Source: Neisseria sp. (GTDB taxonomy: Bacteria > Pseudomonadota > Gammaproteobacteria > Burkholderiales > Neisseriaceae). From it: DNA of 64,000 nucleotides. The DNA lies in the NCBI RefSeq assembly GCF_030530745.1, contig NZ_JAUMUI010000002.1, forward strand, positions 27,104 to 91,103. Reading direction: 5' to 3'. The notes beneath the pieces were generated by a model. The model did not search any database. It saw nothing but the letters and a program-made list of their open reading frames with translations, and had not been told where the DNA came from. Shown here one piece after another: positions 52,651-61,649 of the stretch; the stretch's first letter is position 1; every line of letters starts with the position of its first letter. The position numbers and the translations under genes are program-made.

Positions 52651-52655
52651 CCGCC

Positions 52656-53975
52656 ATGCACACCTTGTCTGCCGAAGCCCGCACCAACAGGGCGAGGGCG
52701 CGTTTGAAAAAAAGCCGCCGCCGGGCCACGGGGCTGCTGCTGCTGGCCTGTGTGCTCTTTGCCGTATCGGCCGCGTATGTCAAACACTATCCCGCGCTCG
52801 GCTATGTGAAAGCCTTTGCCGAAGCGGCGATGGTGGGCGCGCTGGCCGATTGGTTCGCCGTTACCGCGCTGTTCCGCCACCCGCTGGGGCTGCCGATTCC
52901 ACACACCGCGATTCTGCCGCGCAACCAGCACCGTATTGCCGACGAATTGGGGCGGTTTATTGAAAACAATTTTTTGCAAGGCAGGCCGATTGCATTGCGC
53001 GTGTATCAGGCCGCGCCGAGCGAAAAACTGCTGGCGTGGCTGACCCGGCCGCAAACCCGCGGCCAATGGCTGCCGTGGCTGACCGCCCAACTGCCCGCGC
53101 TCTTCAAAGTGGCCAAACCCGAGCAAACCGCACGTTTTCTGGGTATGCTGCTGGCCGAACAATACAGCGGCGAAAGAATCGGCAAAACGCTTTCAGACGG
53201 CCTCAAAGCCCTGAAGGCGCAAGGCTTGCACGACATGCTGTTTAACGCCGTGCTGAAACAGACCCGCCGCTGGCTGCAAGACCCTGAAACCCGTTTGCTG
53301 CTCGAACAAAACCTGCGCGAGTGGGCGGCCAAAATCGAAAGCGACGCACCGAGCACTTGGGAAAAACTGAAAGCCTCGCTCAAAGGCACACTGGTAGATA
53401 AAGTGGACGGCTGGGTGTCGGAAAAAGCCCTCGACTGGGCTGACGGCTATCTGGCCGCCGCGCTGGCCGATCCGAACCACCGCATCCACCGCAGTTTCAA
53501 TGAACAATACGACCGCATGGCCGACGCCCTGAGCCGTTCCCGCCTGTGGCACAAACGGCTGGAACAAGGAAAGATGCAGCTCGCCCAATCTCCCGCCGTG
53601 CGCGAAATGCTCGAAAAAAGCTGGCAGAGCCTGCAAACTTGGACGAAAAACGACGTGCAGCAAGCCAATTCGCTATGGCTGGCGCAACTGAACAAACTGC
53701 TCGACCACATGATTACGCAGGCGCAGCGCTATCCGCAGTTTATGCGCCGCACCGACGTGCGCATTTCGCTGATGGTGCGCGATTTCGTGATGCGCTATAA
53801 AGACAAGGCGGCCCTGTTTGTGGCCGACAAGGTAAAAGGCTGGGACAGCTCGCAGATGGTGGAAAAACTGGAGCTGAGCGTCGGCCGCGATTTGCAGTTT
53901 ATCCGCATCAACGGAACGCTGGTAGGCGGCTTGGTAGGATTGGTGATTTACTGCGTGTCGCAATGGGTGTTTTAG
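52656..53975 (+). CDS. DUF445 membrane protein
   Basis: The 439-residue product begins with a basic segment and a hydrophobic helix (TGLLLLACVLFAVSAAYV), then the DUF445 signature FAEAAMVGALADWFAVTALFRHPLGLPIPHTAILPRNQ. A long helical region follows (residues 100-400), and it ends in a helix (GTLVGGLVGLVIYCVSQWVF). The fold therefore has membrane anchors at both ends. Related proteins are called YjiN; the function is unknown. I chose the ATG at 52656 because of the AGGAGG site. It is a single gene. Confidence 0.88.
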   Translation: MHTLSAEARTNRARARLKKSRRRATGLLLLACVLFAVSAAYVKHYPALGYVKAFAEAAMVGALADWFAVTALFRHPLGLPIPHTAILPRNQHRIADELGRFIENNFLQGRPIALRVYQAAPSEKLLAWLTRPQTRGQWLPWLTAQLPALFKVAKPEQTARFLGMLLAEQYSGERIGKTLSDGLKALKAQGLHDMLFNAVLKQTRRWLQDPETRLLLEQNLREWAAKIESDAPSTWEKLKASLKGTLVDKVDGWVSEKALDWADGYLAAALADPNHRIHRSFNEQYDRMADALSRSRLWHKRLEQGKMQLAQSPAVREMLEKSWQSLQTWTKNDVQQANSLWLAQLNKLLDHMITQAQRYPQFMRRTDVRISLMVRDFVMRYKDKAALFVADKVKGWDSSQMVEKLELSVGRDLQFIRINGTLVGGLVGLVIYCVSQWVF

Positions 53976-54194
53976 CCTGCCTGTTGTAAACCACAAAACA
54001 CGCTTCCTTTTCCGAGAGAAACAAATTGCCGAGAAAAACAAATCAAGACTGATTCAGCCTGCCGGATCCGGATACGTAAAAAACATTGTCGGTTTATACG
54101 ATTAAGATAACCTGAAAGCACCTGCAATCAAGTTACCTCCCTGCTGTACCCAGGTTTCGGCATCGGCTGTGATCGTATAACAGATTAACTTAAC

Positions 54195-54255
54195 TTTCGC
54201 CACGGCGTTGTGCGGCCTGCTGCCTTGTATCGAAGTAATTGAATCCGCTATAATA
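54195..54255. repeat. Dispersed intergenic repeat, copy 2 (internally deleted)
   Basis: GCCACGGCGTTG and GCGGCCTGCTGCCTTGT, then CCGCTATA, line up with the copy at 7310-7395 with about 25 bases missing in the middle. Confidence 0.5.
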
Positions 54256-54256
54256 A

Positions 54257-54284
54257 AAAAACAGCCCGAAAATTGGGCTGTTTT
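54257..54284 (-). terminator. tRNA-Leu terminator
   Basis: AAAAACAGCCC and GGGCTGTTTT around a 7-base loop, followed on the minus strand by a T run, 8 bp beyond the tRNA CCA end. Confidence 0.85.
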
Positions 54285-54291
54285 CTTTTGA

Positions 54292-54377
54292 TGGTGCCGA
54301 CATCGAGACTTGAACTCGAACGACCTAGGGTCACTACCCCCTCAAGATAGCGTGTCTACCAATTCCACCATGTCGGC
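54292..54377 (-). tRNA. tRNA-Leu (anticodon GAG)
   Basis: The 86-nt minus-strand sequence has acceptor GCCGACA/TGTCGGC, D-arm GGTGGAATTGGTAGACA, anticodon stem CTATC/GGTAG with loop TTGAGGG (anticodon GAG), a long variable arm, T-loop TTCGAGT and encoded CCA, as expected for a class II tRNA-Leu. It lies downstream of secG and is probably on the tpiA-secG transcript. Confidence 0.95.
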
Positions 54378-54418
54378 AAAAACTGTATTTTTAAAAAAAC
54401 CGTAATACCCAAACACCA

Positions 54419-54751
54419 TTATTGGTCTGAGGAAGCGGGCGTTTGCGGTGTAGTTTGTACGGGAGTGCTCTGTTGCACCGTGCTGAAATCCAACCCGTGT
54501 TTGCTTGAATGGGTATTAATGTAAACCATAGCCATGCAGGTGGCAAAGAACACGGTGGCGGCGATGGCGGTGCTTCGGCTTAAAAAGTTGGCGTTACCAC
54601 CCGAACCGAACACGCCTTGGGCGCTGCCGCTGCCCGAACCGAAAGTGGCACCCGCATCCGCGCCTTTGCCGTGCTGCATCAAAACAAGCACGATAACGGC
54701 CAAGGCGGCGAAAATGTTGATAATCCAGATAACGGTTTTAAAGGCTTCCAT
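54419..54751 (-). CDS. secG: Protein-export membrane protein SecG
   Basis: SecG is the accessory subunit of SecYEG. The 110-residue product has two membrane helices (TVIWIINIFAALAVIVLVLM and STAIAATVFFATCMAMVYI) linked by QHGKGADAGATFGSGSGSAQGVFGS, the family signature, and a Pro/Thr/Gln-rich tail. It starts five bases after tpiA ends, and is followed by tRNA-Leu, the common tpiA-secG-tRNA-Leu order. Confidence 0.96.
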   Translation of the reverse strand: MEAFKTVIWIINIFAALAVIVLVLMQHGKGADAGATFGSGSGSAQGVFGSGGNANFLSRSTAIAATVFFATCMAMVYINTHSSKHGLDFSTVQQSTPVQTTPQTPASSDQ

Positions 54752-54756
54752 AATTC

Positions 54757-55512
54757 CTATGATTCTTGTGCGGCATCAATGATGGCGGTAAACGAGTCGT
54801 AAGATAGGGATGCCCCGCCTACCAGTGCGCCGTCTACATGCGGCACGGCGAAAATGTCGGTCGCGTTGCCGACGTTGACGCTTCCGCCGTAAAGGATGCG
54901 GATATTAACATCGTTGCCGCACAATGACAAGATTTGTTTGTGAATAAACGCGTGCATGCCCGAAATTTGGCTCGTGGTGGCGACTTTTCCGGTGCCGATG
55001 GCCCATACGGGTTCGTAGGCAACGGCAATGTTTTTAGTGTTCAATCCCTCTAAAATCGAGAGTTGGTGGGCGATTATTTCTTGTTCTCGCCCTGCTTCGC
55101 GCTCTTCCAGGCTCTCGCCCACGCAAAGCAGCGGGGTCAGTCCCACATTTAGCACATTCACCATTTTTTGACGCTGGATTTCGTTTTTTTCGCCGAAATA
55201 CAGGCTGCGCTCTGAGTGGCCGATCAAAACGATATCCACGCCGATGTCGGCCATCATGTCGGCGGACACTTCGCCGGTGTAGGCACCGTTGCCGGGAAAG
55301 CGGCTGACATCTTGCGCGCAGGTGAGGATGCGGTTGTTGAGCACAATCTGCATGGCGTTGTGCAGTTGCAGCAGGTAAACGGTGGGGGCGGCCAAACCGA
55401 TAACCACCCGGTCGGCCGTAGGCATGATGCGGAATCGGTGCATCAGTGCATTATTGTTTTGCAGGCGGCCGTTCATTTTCCAGTTGCCGATAACCCATTT
55501 CTTGTCCCACAT
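54757..55512 (-). CDS. tpiA: Triosephosphate isomerase
   Basis: TpiA interconverts dihydroxyacetone phosphate and glyceraldehyde 3-phosphate. The 251-residue TIM-barrel protein shows the substrate lysine in GNWKMNG, the electrophilic histidine in IGHSERS, the catalytic glutamate in [12 protein letters not shown] and the phosphate-binding ILYGGSVN, and ends with [10 protein letters not shown]. Length is standard. Confidence 0.98.
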   Translation of the reverse strand: MWDKKWVIGNWKMNGRLQNNNALMHRFRIMPTADRVVIGLAAPTVYLLQLHNAMQIVLNNRILTCAQDVSRFPGNGAYTGEVSADMMADIGVDIVLIGHSERSLYFGEKNEIQRQKMVNVLNVGLTPLLCVGESLEEREAGREQEIIAHQLSILEGLNTKNIAVAYEPVWAIGTGKVATTSQISGMHAFIHKQILSLCGNDVNIRILYGGSVNVGNATDIFAVPHVDGALVGGASLSYDSFTAIIDAAQES

Positions 55513-55607
55513 GGCTCGGTATCCTTCGTTTACTTCGTAACGTTTCGGATTTTAGCGCACATCTCTGTAAAAATGTAGTGCGCTGTAATGATAAAAATAT
55601 GCAAACA

Positions 55608-55634
55608 GGCCGTCTGAAACGCTTTCAAACGGCC
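55608..55634. terminator. Imperfect DUS hairpin after the secreted hypothetical gene
   Basis: GGCCGTCTGAAA pairs with TTTCAAACGGCC around CGC, with one mismatch from the uptake word, 22 bp beyond the stop at 55657. Confidence 0.65.
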
Positions 55635-55656
55635 CGGCAACGTTATCTGTGTCGGT

Positions 55657-56046
55657 TTATTTGTTTTTGGGGGCTTGCTCTTTCGCATCCAAACCGGCTT
55701 TGTATTCGATGATGCCGTAATCGTTGCGTTCTATGGAAACTTCCAGCCCTTGGTTGCGGCGCGTGAATTTCAGGCCGGCATCGTCGCGTTTGATGTCGGA
55801 TTCCACCACTTTGAAGCCGTGCCGTTGGGCGTGGGCGCGCACTTGGTTGGCCAATCCTTCTACACTGGCTTCGTTGCTGCTCACATGGAATTCGGCTTCA
55901 AAATCCCCACTCTCTGCCCGGTCGGCCTTAACCACTTCTGCGCCGCGCGGCTGGAAAATCTCACCGGGCAGCGGTGCGGCGAAAGCGCTGGCGGAAAACA
56001 GTGCCATAATACCGGTAAGCAGCAGGGTTTTCGGTGTGTTTTTCAT
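55657..56046 (-). CDS. Secreted hypothetical protein
   Basis: The 129-residue product has a clear Sec signal peptide (MKNTPKTLLLTGIMALFSAS with cleavage likely after AFAA). The mature part is about 105 residues, charged, of mixed alpha/beta character (FEAEFHVSSNEASVEGLANQ, GFKVVESDIKRDDAG, YGIIEYKAGLDAKEQ), without cysteines. I do not recognise the family. It stands alone between tpiA and rsfS, on the same strand as both. Periplasmic location is inferred from the signal peptide. Confidence 0.75.
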   Translation of the reverse strand: MKNTPKTLLLTGIMALFSASAFAAPLPGEIFQPRGAEVVKADRAESGDFEAEFHVSSNEASVEGLANQVRAHAQRHGFKVVESDIKRDDAGLKFTRRNQGLEVSIERNDYGIIEYKAGLDAKEQAPKNK

Positions 56047-56339
56047 TTCAAATACCTCTGGTGTTGCAAAATACCTGCTGCAATATAACCAGCCGCAGGC
56101 GTCTCGGGCAAGCCGTTATACTTTTTTTTACTGCAATCTGTATTTGGCCGTTTTATGCTTACGCATACTTGCATTCTGAAACCGTGCGGGCGTTTTTTTC
56201 AGACGGCCGCCCGTTTGGCTGCGGATACGGTTTCAAACTTTTTCACAACTCCGCTCCGTTTTGCGTTTGCCGGAAAAATATTTGCCGTCGTTTCCATACG
56301 GGATGACGGCAAATATTTTTCCGGCAATGTCTGGGGCGT
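56047..56339. other. Spacer upstream of the secreted hypothetical gene, with a long palindrome
   Basis: The 293 bp hold no convincing gene. They contain one uptake word near 56199 and the 61-bp palindrome described separately. Confidence 0.5.
56267..56327. terminator. rsfS terminator-like long palindrome
   Basis: Two 23-base arms (56267-56289 and 56305-56327, each TTGCCGGAAAAATATTTGCC-like) are exact inverted copies around a 15-base loop. It lies 13 bp beyond the rsfS stop and is not uptake-sequence derived. Confidence 0.65.
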
Positions 56340-56732
56340 TTAGTTGTCGGCCGCGTGCCAGGGTTTTTGTGCGCCGGCGTGGAACGAGGGTTTTTCGCCG
56401 CCCCACAGGGTGTCGATGTCGTAAAAGTCGCGCACGGCGGGCAGCATAACGTGTACCACCAAGTCGCCGGCGTCAATCAGCGCCCATTCGCCGCCGTCTT
56501 GGCCTTCGCTGCCGAGAATTTCAAAGCCGGCTTCTTTTAAATCGACGGCCACGTTGTTGGCCAGCGCCTTTACTTGGCGGTTGCTGTCGCCGCTGGCAAT
56601 AATCATGCGGGAGAACAGGGAGGTTTTTTCTTGGGTTTCGAGCACGGTGATGTCTTTGCCTTTGATGTCTTCCAAAGCGTTCACGGCGATTTCAACCATT
56701 TTTTGCAGGTCTTGCAATTCTTGTTTGTTCAT
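56340..56732 (-). CDS. rsfS: Ribosomal silencing factor RsfS
   Basis: RsfS binds L14 and blocks subunit joining under starvation. The 130-residue product has the conserved core LEDIKGKDITVLET, MIIASGDSNRQVKALAN and EWALIDAGDLVVHVMLPAVRDFYDIDTLW, with a short extra C-terminal tail. It lies 91 bp downstream of nadD on the same strand, the conserved nadD-rsfS pairing. Confidence 0.96.
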   Translation of the reverse strand: MNKQELQDLQKMVEIAVNALEDIKGKDITVLETQEKTSLFSRMIIASGDSNRQVKALANNVAVDLKEAGFEILGSEGQDGGEWALIDAGDLVVHVMLPAVRDFYDIDTLWGGEKPSFHAGAQKPWHAADN

Positions 56733-56823
56733 TTTCGTTTCCTGTTTATTTATAAAGTGTTCAGACGGCTTGGGCTGTTACCGATAAATATAAATAAGGT
56801 TAAATAAGGCCGTCTGAAAATCG

Positions 56824-57432
56824 TTAGCGGTAAAGGCCGTGCTGCCTGATATAGGCTTCTACACGCCCGTCTATCAGTCCCGCTGCGCTTTCACCGTTAT
56901 GCAGACGGCGGCGGATTTCGGTGGAGCTGATATCGCACAGCGGCGCCTGCAACGGTTTTAAGCTGCCGTTTTGCAGGGCCTGCCCCAGCCAGCCTTGCAA
57001 CTCTTGCGGCGCTTGGGCGATATTGCCGCCGGAGCGGCCGGCAACGGCAATGTGGGTTTGTTTGACCAGGGTCTGCCATTTTTTCCAAGTATGCAGTTTG
57101 AGCAGGCTGTCGCTGCCGAGCAGCCACCACAATTGGGCGGTGGGGAACTGCTGGCGGAAAATTTGCACGGTATCGAAGGTGTAGGTTGCGCCTTCGCGCA
57201 CGATGTCGCAGTCGCTGACGGCAAAACGGCTGTCGGTGGCAACGGCCAATTCGGTCATCGCCAGCCGGTGTTTTGCAGGGGTGCGGGTACTTTCTTCTTT
57301 GTGGTAGGGGTCGCCTGCGGGCAGAAAAACCACCATGTCCAAACCCAACTCGTCGGCGAAAGCGCGGGCGATATGCAGGTGGCCGTTGTGGGGCGGGTCG
57401 AAAGTGCCGCCGAAAAGTCCGATTTTTTTCAT
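56824..57432 (-). CDS. nadD: Nicotinate-nucleotide adenylyltransferase
   Basis: NadD adenylates nicotinate mononucleotide in NAD synthesis. The 202-residue product starts MKKIGLFGGTFDPPHNGHL with the nucleotidylyltransferase (T/H)XGH motif, continues FLPAGDPYHK, LLGSDSLLKLHTWKKW and ends with the ISSTEIRRRL motif. Length is typical. It is four bases from the carbonic anhydrase gene and probably in one transcript with it and rsfS. Confidence 0.96.
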   Translation of the reverse strand: MKKIGLFGGTFDPPHNGHLHIARAFADELGLDMVVFLPAGDPYHKEESTRTPAKHRLAMTELAVATDSRFAVSDCDIVREGATYTFDTVQIFRQQFPTAQLWWLLGSDSLLKLHTWKKWQTLVKQTHIAVAGRSGGNIAQAPQELQGWLGQALQNGSLKPLQAPLCDISSTEIRRRLHNGESAAGLIDGRVEAYIRQHGLYR

Positions 57433-57436
57433 TAGC

Positions 57437-58015
57437 TTAAGGTGCTACGGGGCATTCAGCCTTACCGTCCACAATCACGGTGAGTTTGCCGGTGGTGGGG
57501 TGGATAACGAGGCCGTGAACGGCAACGTTGTCGGGCATCAGCGGGTGGCGGCGGATGATGCCGACGGTGTGGCGCACGCTTTCTTCTACGTTGTCGAAGC
57601 CGGTGAGCCAACCGTCGAGGTCGATGCCGGCATTTCGCAAGGTGGTGATGCGGTCGTCGGGGATGCCGTTTTGGTGGGCATGGTTGAGAAAGGTGCCGGG
57701 GCTGAGGCCGCGCATACCGCAATCGTAGTGGGCGATTACCATGATTTCTTTAACTTTCAGCTCAAACACGGCCACCAGCAGGCTGCGCATCACCGAACCC
57801 CAAGGGTGGGTAACGAGGGCGCCGGCGTTTTTAATCAGTTTGGCGTCGCCGTTTTTCAGCCCCAATGCACGCGGCAGCAGTTCTACCATGCGCGCGTCCA
57901 TGCACGATAAAATCGCCAACTCGCGCTCGGGGAATTTGTTGGTGAAAAATTGGGCGTATTCGCCCGAATCTACAAATTTCCGGTTGAAGTCTAAAATATG
58001 GTCGAGTTCGCTCAT
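57437..58015 (-). CDS. Beta-class carbonic anhydrase
   Basis: The enzyme interconverts carbon dioxide and bicarbonate. The 192-residue product carries the zinc ligands and dyad C38-MDAR (C38, D40, R42) and H96-YDC99, and begins with a helical arm (MSELDHILDFNRKFVDSGEY). The sequence is of the small plant/archaeal-like beta type. It is the first gene of a nadD-rsfS transcript, preceded by a DUS hairpin. Confidence 0.92.
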   Translation of the reverse strand: MSELDHILDFNRKFVDSGEYAQFFTNKFPERELAILSCMDARMVELLPRALGLKNGDAKLIKNAGALVTHPWGSVMRSLLVAVFELKVKEIMVIAHYDCGMRGLSPGTFLNHAHQNGIPDDRITTLRNAGIDLDGWLTGFDNVEESVRHTVGIIRRHPLMPDNVAVHGLVIHPTTGKLTVIVDGKAECPVAP

Positions 58016-58082
58016 GTCGTGTTCGGTTTCATGCTGTGGTTTGCGGCCATTATAGCGGTTTCGGGGCGTGTGTGTGCAAAGA

Positions 58083-58108
58083 GGCCGTCTGAAATGTTTC
58101 AGACGGCC
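58083..58108. terminator. DUS hairpin between carbonic anhydrase and the short hypothetical gene
   Basis: GGCCGTCTGAAA and complement with a 2-base loop, 25 bp beyond the stop of the 80-residue gene. Confidence 0.75.
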
Positions 58109-58132
58109 AGGCCGGGTTGGGAAGCCTTGCGT

Positions 58133-58375
58133 TTATTTTTCCGGCCTGCGTTCGGTTTCCGGCACTTCGCCGGCATCTTTCAACGCATCGTTCACGGTCT
58201 GCTCTATCGGGTTGATGCCCGATTGTTCGCGCACGATGGCTTTCTGCCGTTCGCTTAAAGGCGGGTTGACGGCCAACGCTTCTTCTTCGCGTTTGCGTTC
58301 GGTTTCTTCAAAGCTCTCGTAAGGCCGGGGTTTGATGTTGCCTGTGTTTGCAGCCGGTTTTCCGTTTGCTGTCAT
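58133..58375 (-). CDS. Short charged hypothetical protein
   Basis: The 80-residue product is rich in Glu, Lys and Pro (PRPYESFEETERKREEEALA, ERQKAIVREQSGINPIEQTV, EVPETERRPEK), has no hydrophobic segment and is probably partly disordered with one amphipathic helix. I do not recognise it. It begins 20 bp after pdxA on the same strand and is likely co-transcribed. The coding assignment rests on position, clean spacing and codon usage like its neighbours. Confidence 0.6.
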   Translation of the reverse strand: MTANGKPAANTGNIKPRPYESFEETERKREEEALAVNPPLSERQKAIVREQSGINPIEQTVNDALKDAGEVPETERRPEK

Positions 58376-58394
58376 AGGGTTGCCCTTTCTGAGT

Positions 58395-59375
58395 TCAACG
58401 GTTGTTATGGTGCGCCATTTCCAACGCAGTGTCCACCGCCACCATCAGGCTGCCGGAATCGGCTTTGCCTGTGCCCGCCAAATCGAGTGCAGTGCCGTGA
58501 TCGACAGATGTACGCACGAACGGCAGGCCAAGCGTAATATTCACGCCTTTGCCGAAGCTGGCGTATTTCAACACGGGCAGGCCCTGATCGTGATACATAG
58601 TTAACACGGCATCGGCATCTTTCAGCATAAACGGCTGAAACAGGGTGTCGGCAGGATAAGGGCCGCGCACATCTATGCCTTGTGTGCGCAGGTTGTTAAG
58701 CGCGGGGGTGATGATGTCGATTTCTTCATACCCGAGATGGCCGCCCTCGCCCGCGTGGGGGTTCAGCCCCGCCACCAAAATGCGCGGCGCGGCTATGCCG
58801 AATTTTTTTTGCAGATCGCGGTGTACGATTTGCGCCACCGACTCAAGCTGCGGTTGGGTAATAGCGGCGGCCACGTCTTTCAACGGCAGATGGGTGGTGG
58901 CCAGCGCCACACGCAAACCGCCGCCTGCCAGCATCATCGCCACCTGCCCCGTGCCGCTTTTTTCGGCCAAGTATTCAGTGTGGCCTGAAAAAGGCACGCC
59001 GGCATCGTTGATAATGCCTTTGTGCAGCGGCGCGGTTACCATCGCAGCGAATGTGCCGTTTTGAATACCGTTGTAGGCGGTATCGAGCAGTTCGAGTACA
59101 TAAGCGGCGTTTTCAACGTTCAGACGGCCTGCCTCGCACGGGGCTTTCAAAGGAATATGCAGCACTTCCAATACGCCTTCCTGCTGCCCGGCGGCCGGAT
59201 TGAAATCTTGCAAAACAACGGCTTTGCCCAACCGGTCGGCACGCGCCTGCAACAGGGTTTTGTCGCCCAGCACCACTAAGCGGCAAGGCAGCTCGGCGGC
59301 GGGCAGGTCGAGGCAGATATCGGGGCCGATACCTGAAGGTTCGCCGGATGTAACGGCAATAACGGGCAAGGGCAT
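58395..59375 (-). CDS. pdxA: 4-hydroxythreonine-4-phosphate dehydrogenase
   Basis: PdxA oxidises 4-phosphohydroxy-L-threonine in de novo pyridoxal phosphate synthesis. The 326-residue product has [18 protein letters not shown], the metal-binding [41 protein letters not shown], the active-site PADTLFQPF and [12 protein letters not shown], and ends with [17 protein letters not shown]. Length is standard. Confidence 0.97.
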   Translation of the reverse strand: MPLPVIAVTSGEPSGIGPDICLDLPAAELPCRLVVLGDKTLLQARADRLGKAVVLQDFNPAAGQQEGVLEVLHIPLKAPCEAGRLNVENAAYVLELLDTAYNGIQNGTFAAMVTAPLHKGIINDAGVPFSGHTEYLAEKSGTGQVAMMLAGGGLRVALATTHLPLKDVAAAITQPQLESVAQIVHRDLQKKFGIAAPRILVAGLNPHAGEGGHLGYEEIDIITPALNNLRTQGIDVRGPYPADTLFQPFMLKDADAVLTMYHDQGLPVLKYASFGKGVNITLGLPFVRTSVDHGTALDLAGTGKADSGSLMVAVDTALEMAHHNNR

Positions 59376-59509
59376 TTCGTTTCCTTAATCAGAATCAATG
59401 AATCGGCCTGCTATTTTAGCCCACTCTTGCAGAAATTTCCGCTTGAGAACTGTTCCCTTTTTTTGAAAAATGGTAGGCTTGCTCATTTTATATGACTAGA
59501 ATCGATACA

Positions 59510-60319
59510 ATGATTGCGGTTACCCTGCAAAATCTAACGGTGGCGTTCGGCATCACCTTGGCCGCCGGGCTGGCGACGGTGCTGGGCAGCGTGTTGGTGT
59601 TTTTATCGAAAACCCCCAACCCGCGTATGCTCTCGTTCGGGTTGGCGTTTGCGGGCGGCGCGATGGTTTATGTGTCGCTCACCGAAATATTTTCCAAATC
59701 ACAACAGGCTTTTACTGCGGCCTACGGGCAAAGTATGGGCTTTGCCGCCGCCACTTTCGCTTTTTTGGCGGGACTTGGGGCGGTTGCCTTAATCGACCGC
59801 TTGGTGCCCAACCCGCACGACACCTTAGACGCACACGATCCCGAATTTCACGAAAAATCACGCCACCACATCGCCCGGGTGGGTTTAATGACGGCATTCG
59901 CCATCACCGCCCACAACTTTCCCGAAGGGCTGGCCACTTTTTTCGCCACGCTGGAAAACCCCGCCGTGGGCACGCCGCTGGCGCTGGCGATTGCCGTCCA
60001 CAATATTCCCGAAGGCATCTCGATAGCCGCACCGGTTTATTTCGCTACCCGCAACAAAGCCTTAACGGTTGCCGCCTGTCTGCTTTCGGGCTTGGCCGAA
60101 CCGTTGGGGGCTTTGCTGGGTTATTTTGTGTTGAGGCCTTTTCTTTCGGATGCCGTGTTTGGCGCCATCTTCGGCCTGATTGCCGGCGTGATGGTTTTTT
60201 TGGCGTTGGACGAGCTGCTGCCGGCCGCCAAGCGTTATTCAGACGGCCACGAAACGGTATACGGCCTGACTTCGGGCATGGCGGTGATTGCCTTGAGTTT
60301 GGTATTGTTCAATTGGTAG
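59510..60319 (+). CDS. zupT: ZIP-family zinc transporter ZupT
   Basis: ZupT imports zinc and other divalent metals. The 269-residue product has eight membrane helices, with the paired metal-binding helices HNFPEGLATFFATL and HNIPEGISIAAPVY, and a histidine-containing loop (NPHDTLDAHDPEFHEKSRHH). Length is as in the ZupT group. I chose the ATG at 59510; an ATG at 59492 adds six residues and has no better ribosome site. It is the only gene in its transcript before tRNA-Ser. Confidence 0.94.
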   Translation: MIAVTLQNLTVAFGITLAAGLATVLGSVLVFLSKTPNPRMLSFGLAFAGGAMVYVSLTEIFSKSQQAFTAAYGQSMGFAAATFAFLAGLGAVALIDRLVPNPHDTLDAHDPEFHEKSRHHIARVGLMTAFAITAHNFPEGLATFFATLENPAVGTPLALAIAVHNIPEGISIAAPVYFATRNKALTVAACLLSGLAEPLGALLGYFVLRPFLSDAVFGAIFGLIAGVMVFLALDELLPAAKRYSDGHETVYGLTSGMAVIALSLVLFNW

Positions 60320-60447
60320 AGGCGCACACCGCCGCTTATAGCAGGTTAAAAACAGGCCGTCTGAAAGTGTTATTGCCTGTAAGTGCAAAGTATTCCATTC
60401 AGAAGATTGCCAGCGCAGCACAAACTCCGTATAATTTCGTTTCCGTT

Positions 60448-60538
60448 AGAGAGGTGGATGAGTGGTTGAAGTCGCACGCCTGGAAAGCGTGTATACGTGA
60501 ATAACGTATCGAGGGTTCGAATCCCTTCCTCTCTGCCA
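60448..60538 (+). tRNA. tRNA-Ser (anticodon GGA)
   Basis: The 91-nt sequence has acceptor AGAGAGG/CCTCTCT, anticodon stem CACGC/GCGTG with loop CTGGAAA (anticodon GGA), a long variable arm (TATACGTGAATAACGTATC), T-loop GGTTCGAATCC and encoded CCA. TATAAT at 60430-60435 provides its -10 box. Confidence 0.96.
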
Positions 60539-60544
60539 GATACC

Positions 60545-60575
60545 GAACCCGGGCCGTTTAGTCCCGGGTTTCTTT
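60545..60575 (+). terminator. tRNA-Ser terminator
   Basis: GAACCCGGG and CCCGGGTTTC arms around a 9-base loop, then TCTTT, seven bases after the CCA. Confidence 0.8.
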
Positions 60576-60719
60576 ATGAATACCAATATGGGTTTTGCAA
60601 AGTCCTCTGACAATTGATAAATATTGAGGTTGAAATCCCTGAAAATCCCATGCCCGGCCCGATAGTCGGCCGATGGTGTTTCAGCCATAATAATGTTTTC
60701 CACTCCTGAGCATCTTTAA

Positions 60720-61346
60720 ATGCACCCCTTTTTCACCGGACTGATGATTACCGGCAGCCTGATTGCTGCCATCGGCACACAAAATGCTTTTGTTTTGAAA
60801 CAAGGTTTGATCAAACAGCATGTGGGCCTGGTTGTGTTGCTGTGTTGGCTGTGCGACGTAGTATTGATTACGCTGGGCGTATTCGGCACTGCCGCCCTGT
60901 TATCGGACAGCCCCACTGCTTCCGCGCTACTGGCACTGGCAGGCGGCCTATTTCTGCTGACCTATGGTGCAATAAACACCAAACGTGCCTGGCAAGGCGG
61001 CGGACACTTGGCTGTAAACACCGACAAACCGGCCACTGTTTCCACCCTGAAAACCGCCACAACCACGCTCGCCCTAACTTTGCTCAACCCTCATGTATAT
61101 ATCGACACAGTGGTGTTGATCGGCGGTGCGGCTTCACCTTTTAACCCGGCAGGTAAAATACTGTTTCTAATCGGATCGGTAACCGCTTCGGCACTATGGT
61201 TTGCTTCGATAGGCTTCGGTGCGCGCCTGCTTCAGCCTCTATTCCGCCGAGAACGTGTGTGGCAGGTTCTCGACGGCCTGATAGCTGCCATGATGTTTTA
61301 TCTGGCATGGGGCCTACTGAAACAGGCATTACCCCTGTTGTTCTGA
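60720..61346 (+). CDS. argO: LysE/ArgO-family amino acid exporter
   Basis: LysE/ArgO exporters expel basic amino acids. The 208-residue product has six membrane helices and the family motifs GLMITGSLIAAIGTQNAFVLKQGL and TLLNPHVYIDTVVLIGGAAS, typical of ArgO/LysE rather than RhtB. Length is normal. The substrate, arginine or lysine, is inferred from the family. No adjacent LysR-type regulator is present. Confidence 0.88.
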   Translation: MHPFFTGLMITGSLIAAIGTQNAFVLKQGLIKQHVGLVVLLCWLCDVVLITLGVFGTAALLSDSPTASALLALAGGLFLLTYGAINTKRAWQGGGHLAVNTDKPATVSTLKTATTTLALTLLNPHVYIDTVVLIGGAASPFNPAGKILFLIGSVTASALWFASIGFGARLLQPLFRRERVWQVLDGLIAAMMFYLAWGLLKQALPLLF

Positions 61347-61364
61347 TACGGTAATCCTGCAAAA

Positions 61365-61404
61365 CCCGAGGCTGTCTGAACAAATACTTTCAGACGGCCT
61401 CAGG
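61365..61404 (+). terminator. argO terminator
   Basis: CCCGAGGCTGTCTGAA and TTCAGACGGCCTCAGG form an imperfect uptake-sequence hairpin followed by TTTT. Confidence 0.75.
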
Positions 61405-61649
61405 TTTTATACGGCAACAGCTTCCCGATCATAATCAGCCTGCAAACAAAAAATAGTATATTGTTACAGCAGATCGGAGTTTGACTGAAAAACCATGCAG
61501 CAGCAATCGGGTTAACGGAGCTTTCTCAAATCCGACTCCGAACTACCATGACAGGGGGCAATTAAAACCTGCCCCGTCAATCTTCTGAATATGCAGACGC
61601 GGACTTTCAACCCGAAATACTGCCGTTACACCAAAGAAAAGCAGGGTTT

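Larger units (their letters stand above)
52164..52655. other. ccoP-DUF445 spacer with terminator, gene remnant and MITE-B
   Basis: The 492 bp contain the cco terminator (52192-52242), an open stretch in one frame at about 52291-52413 (EHLPNRELPLEVRDIAALYP to QQALLRH and a stop) that looks like the C-terminal remnant of an unrecognised gene, the MITE-B copy, and the promoter of the next gene. Confidence 0.5.
53976..54291. other. Spacer between DUF445 gene and tRNA-Leu
   Basis: The 316 bp contain no gene. They hold a shortened copy of the dispersed repeat (54195-54255) and the tRNA-Leu terminator. Confidence 0.5.

Noticed and set aside
60446-60703. Minus-strand frame across tRNA-Ser ending in a Ser/Arg/Thr-rich peptide
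   Set aside because: The peptide is the complement of the tRNA gene, a well-known false gene call.
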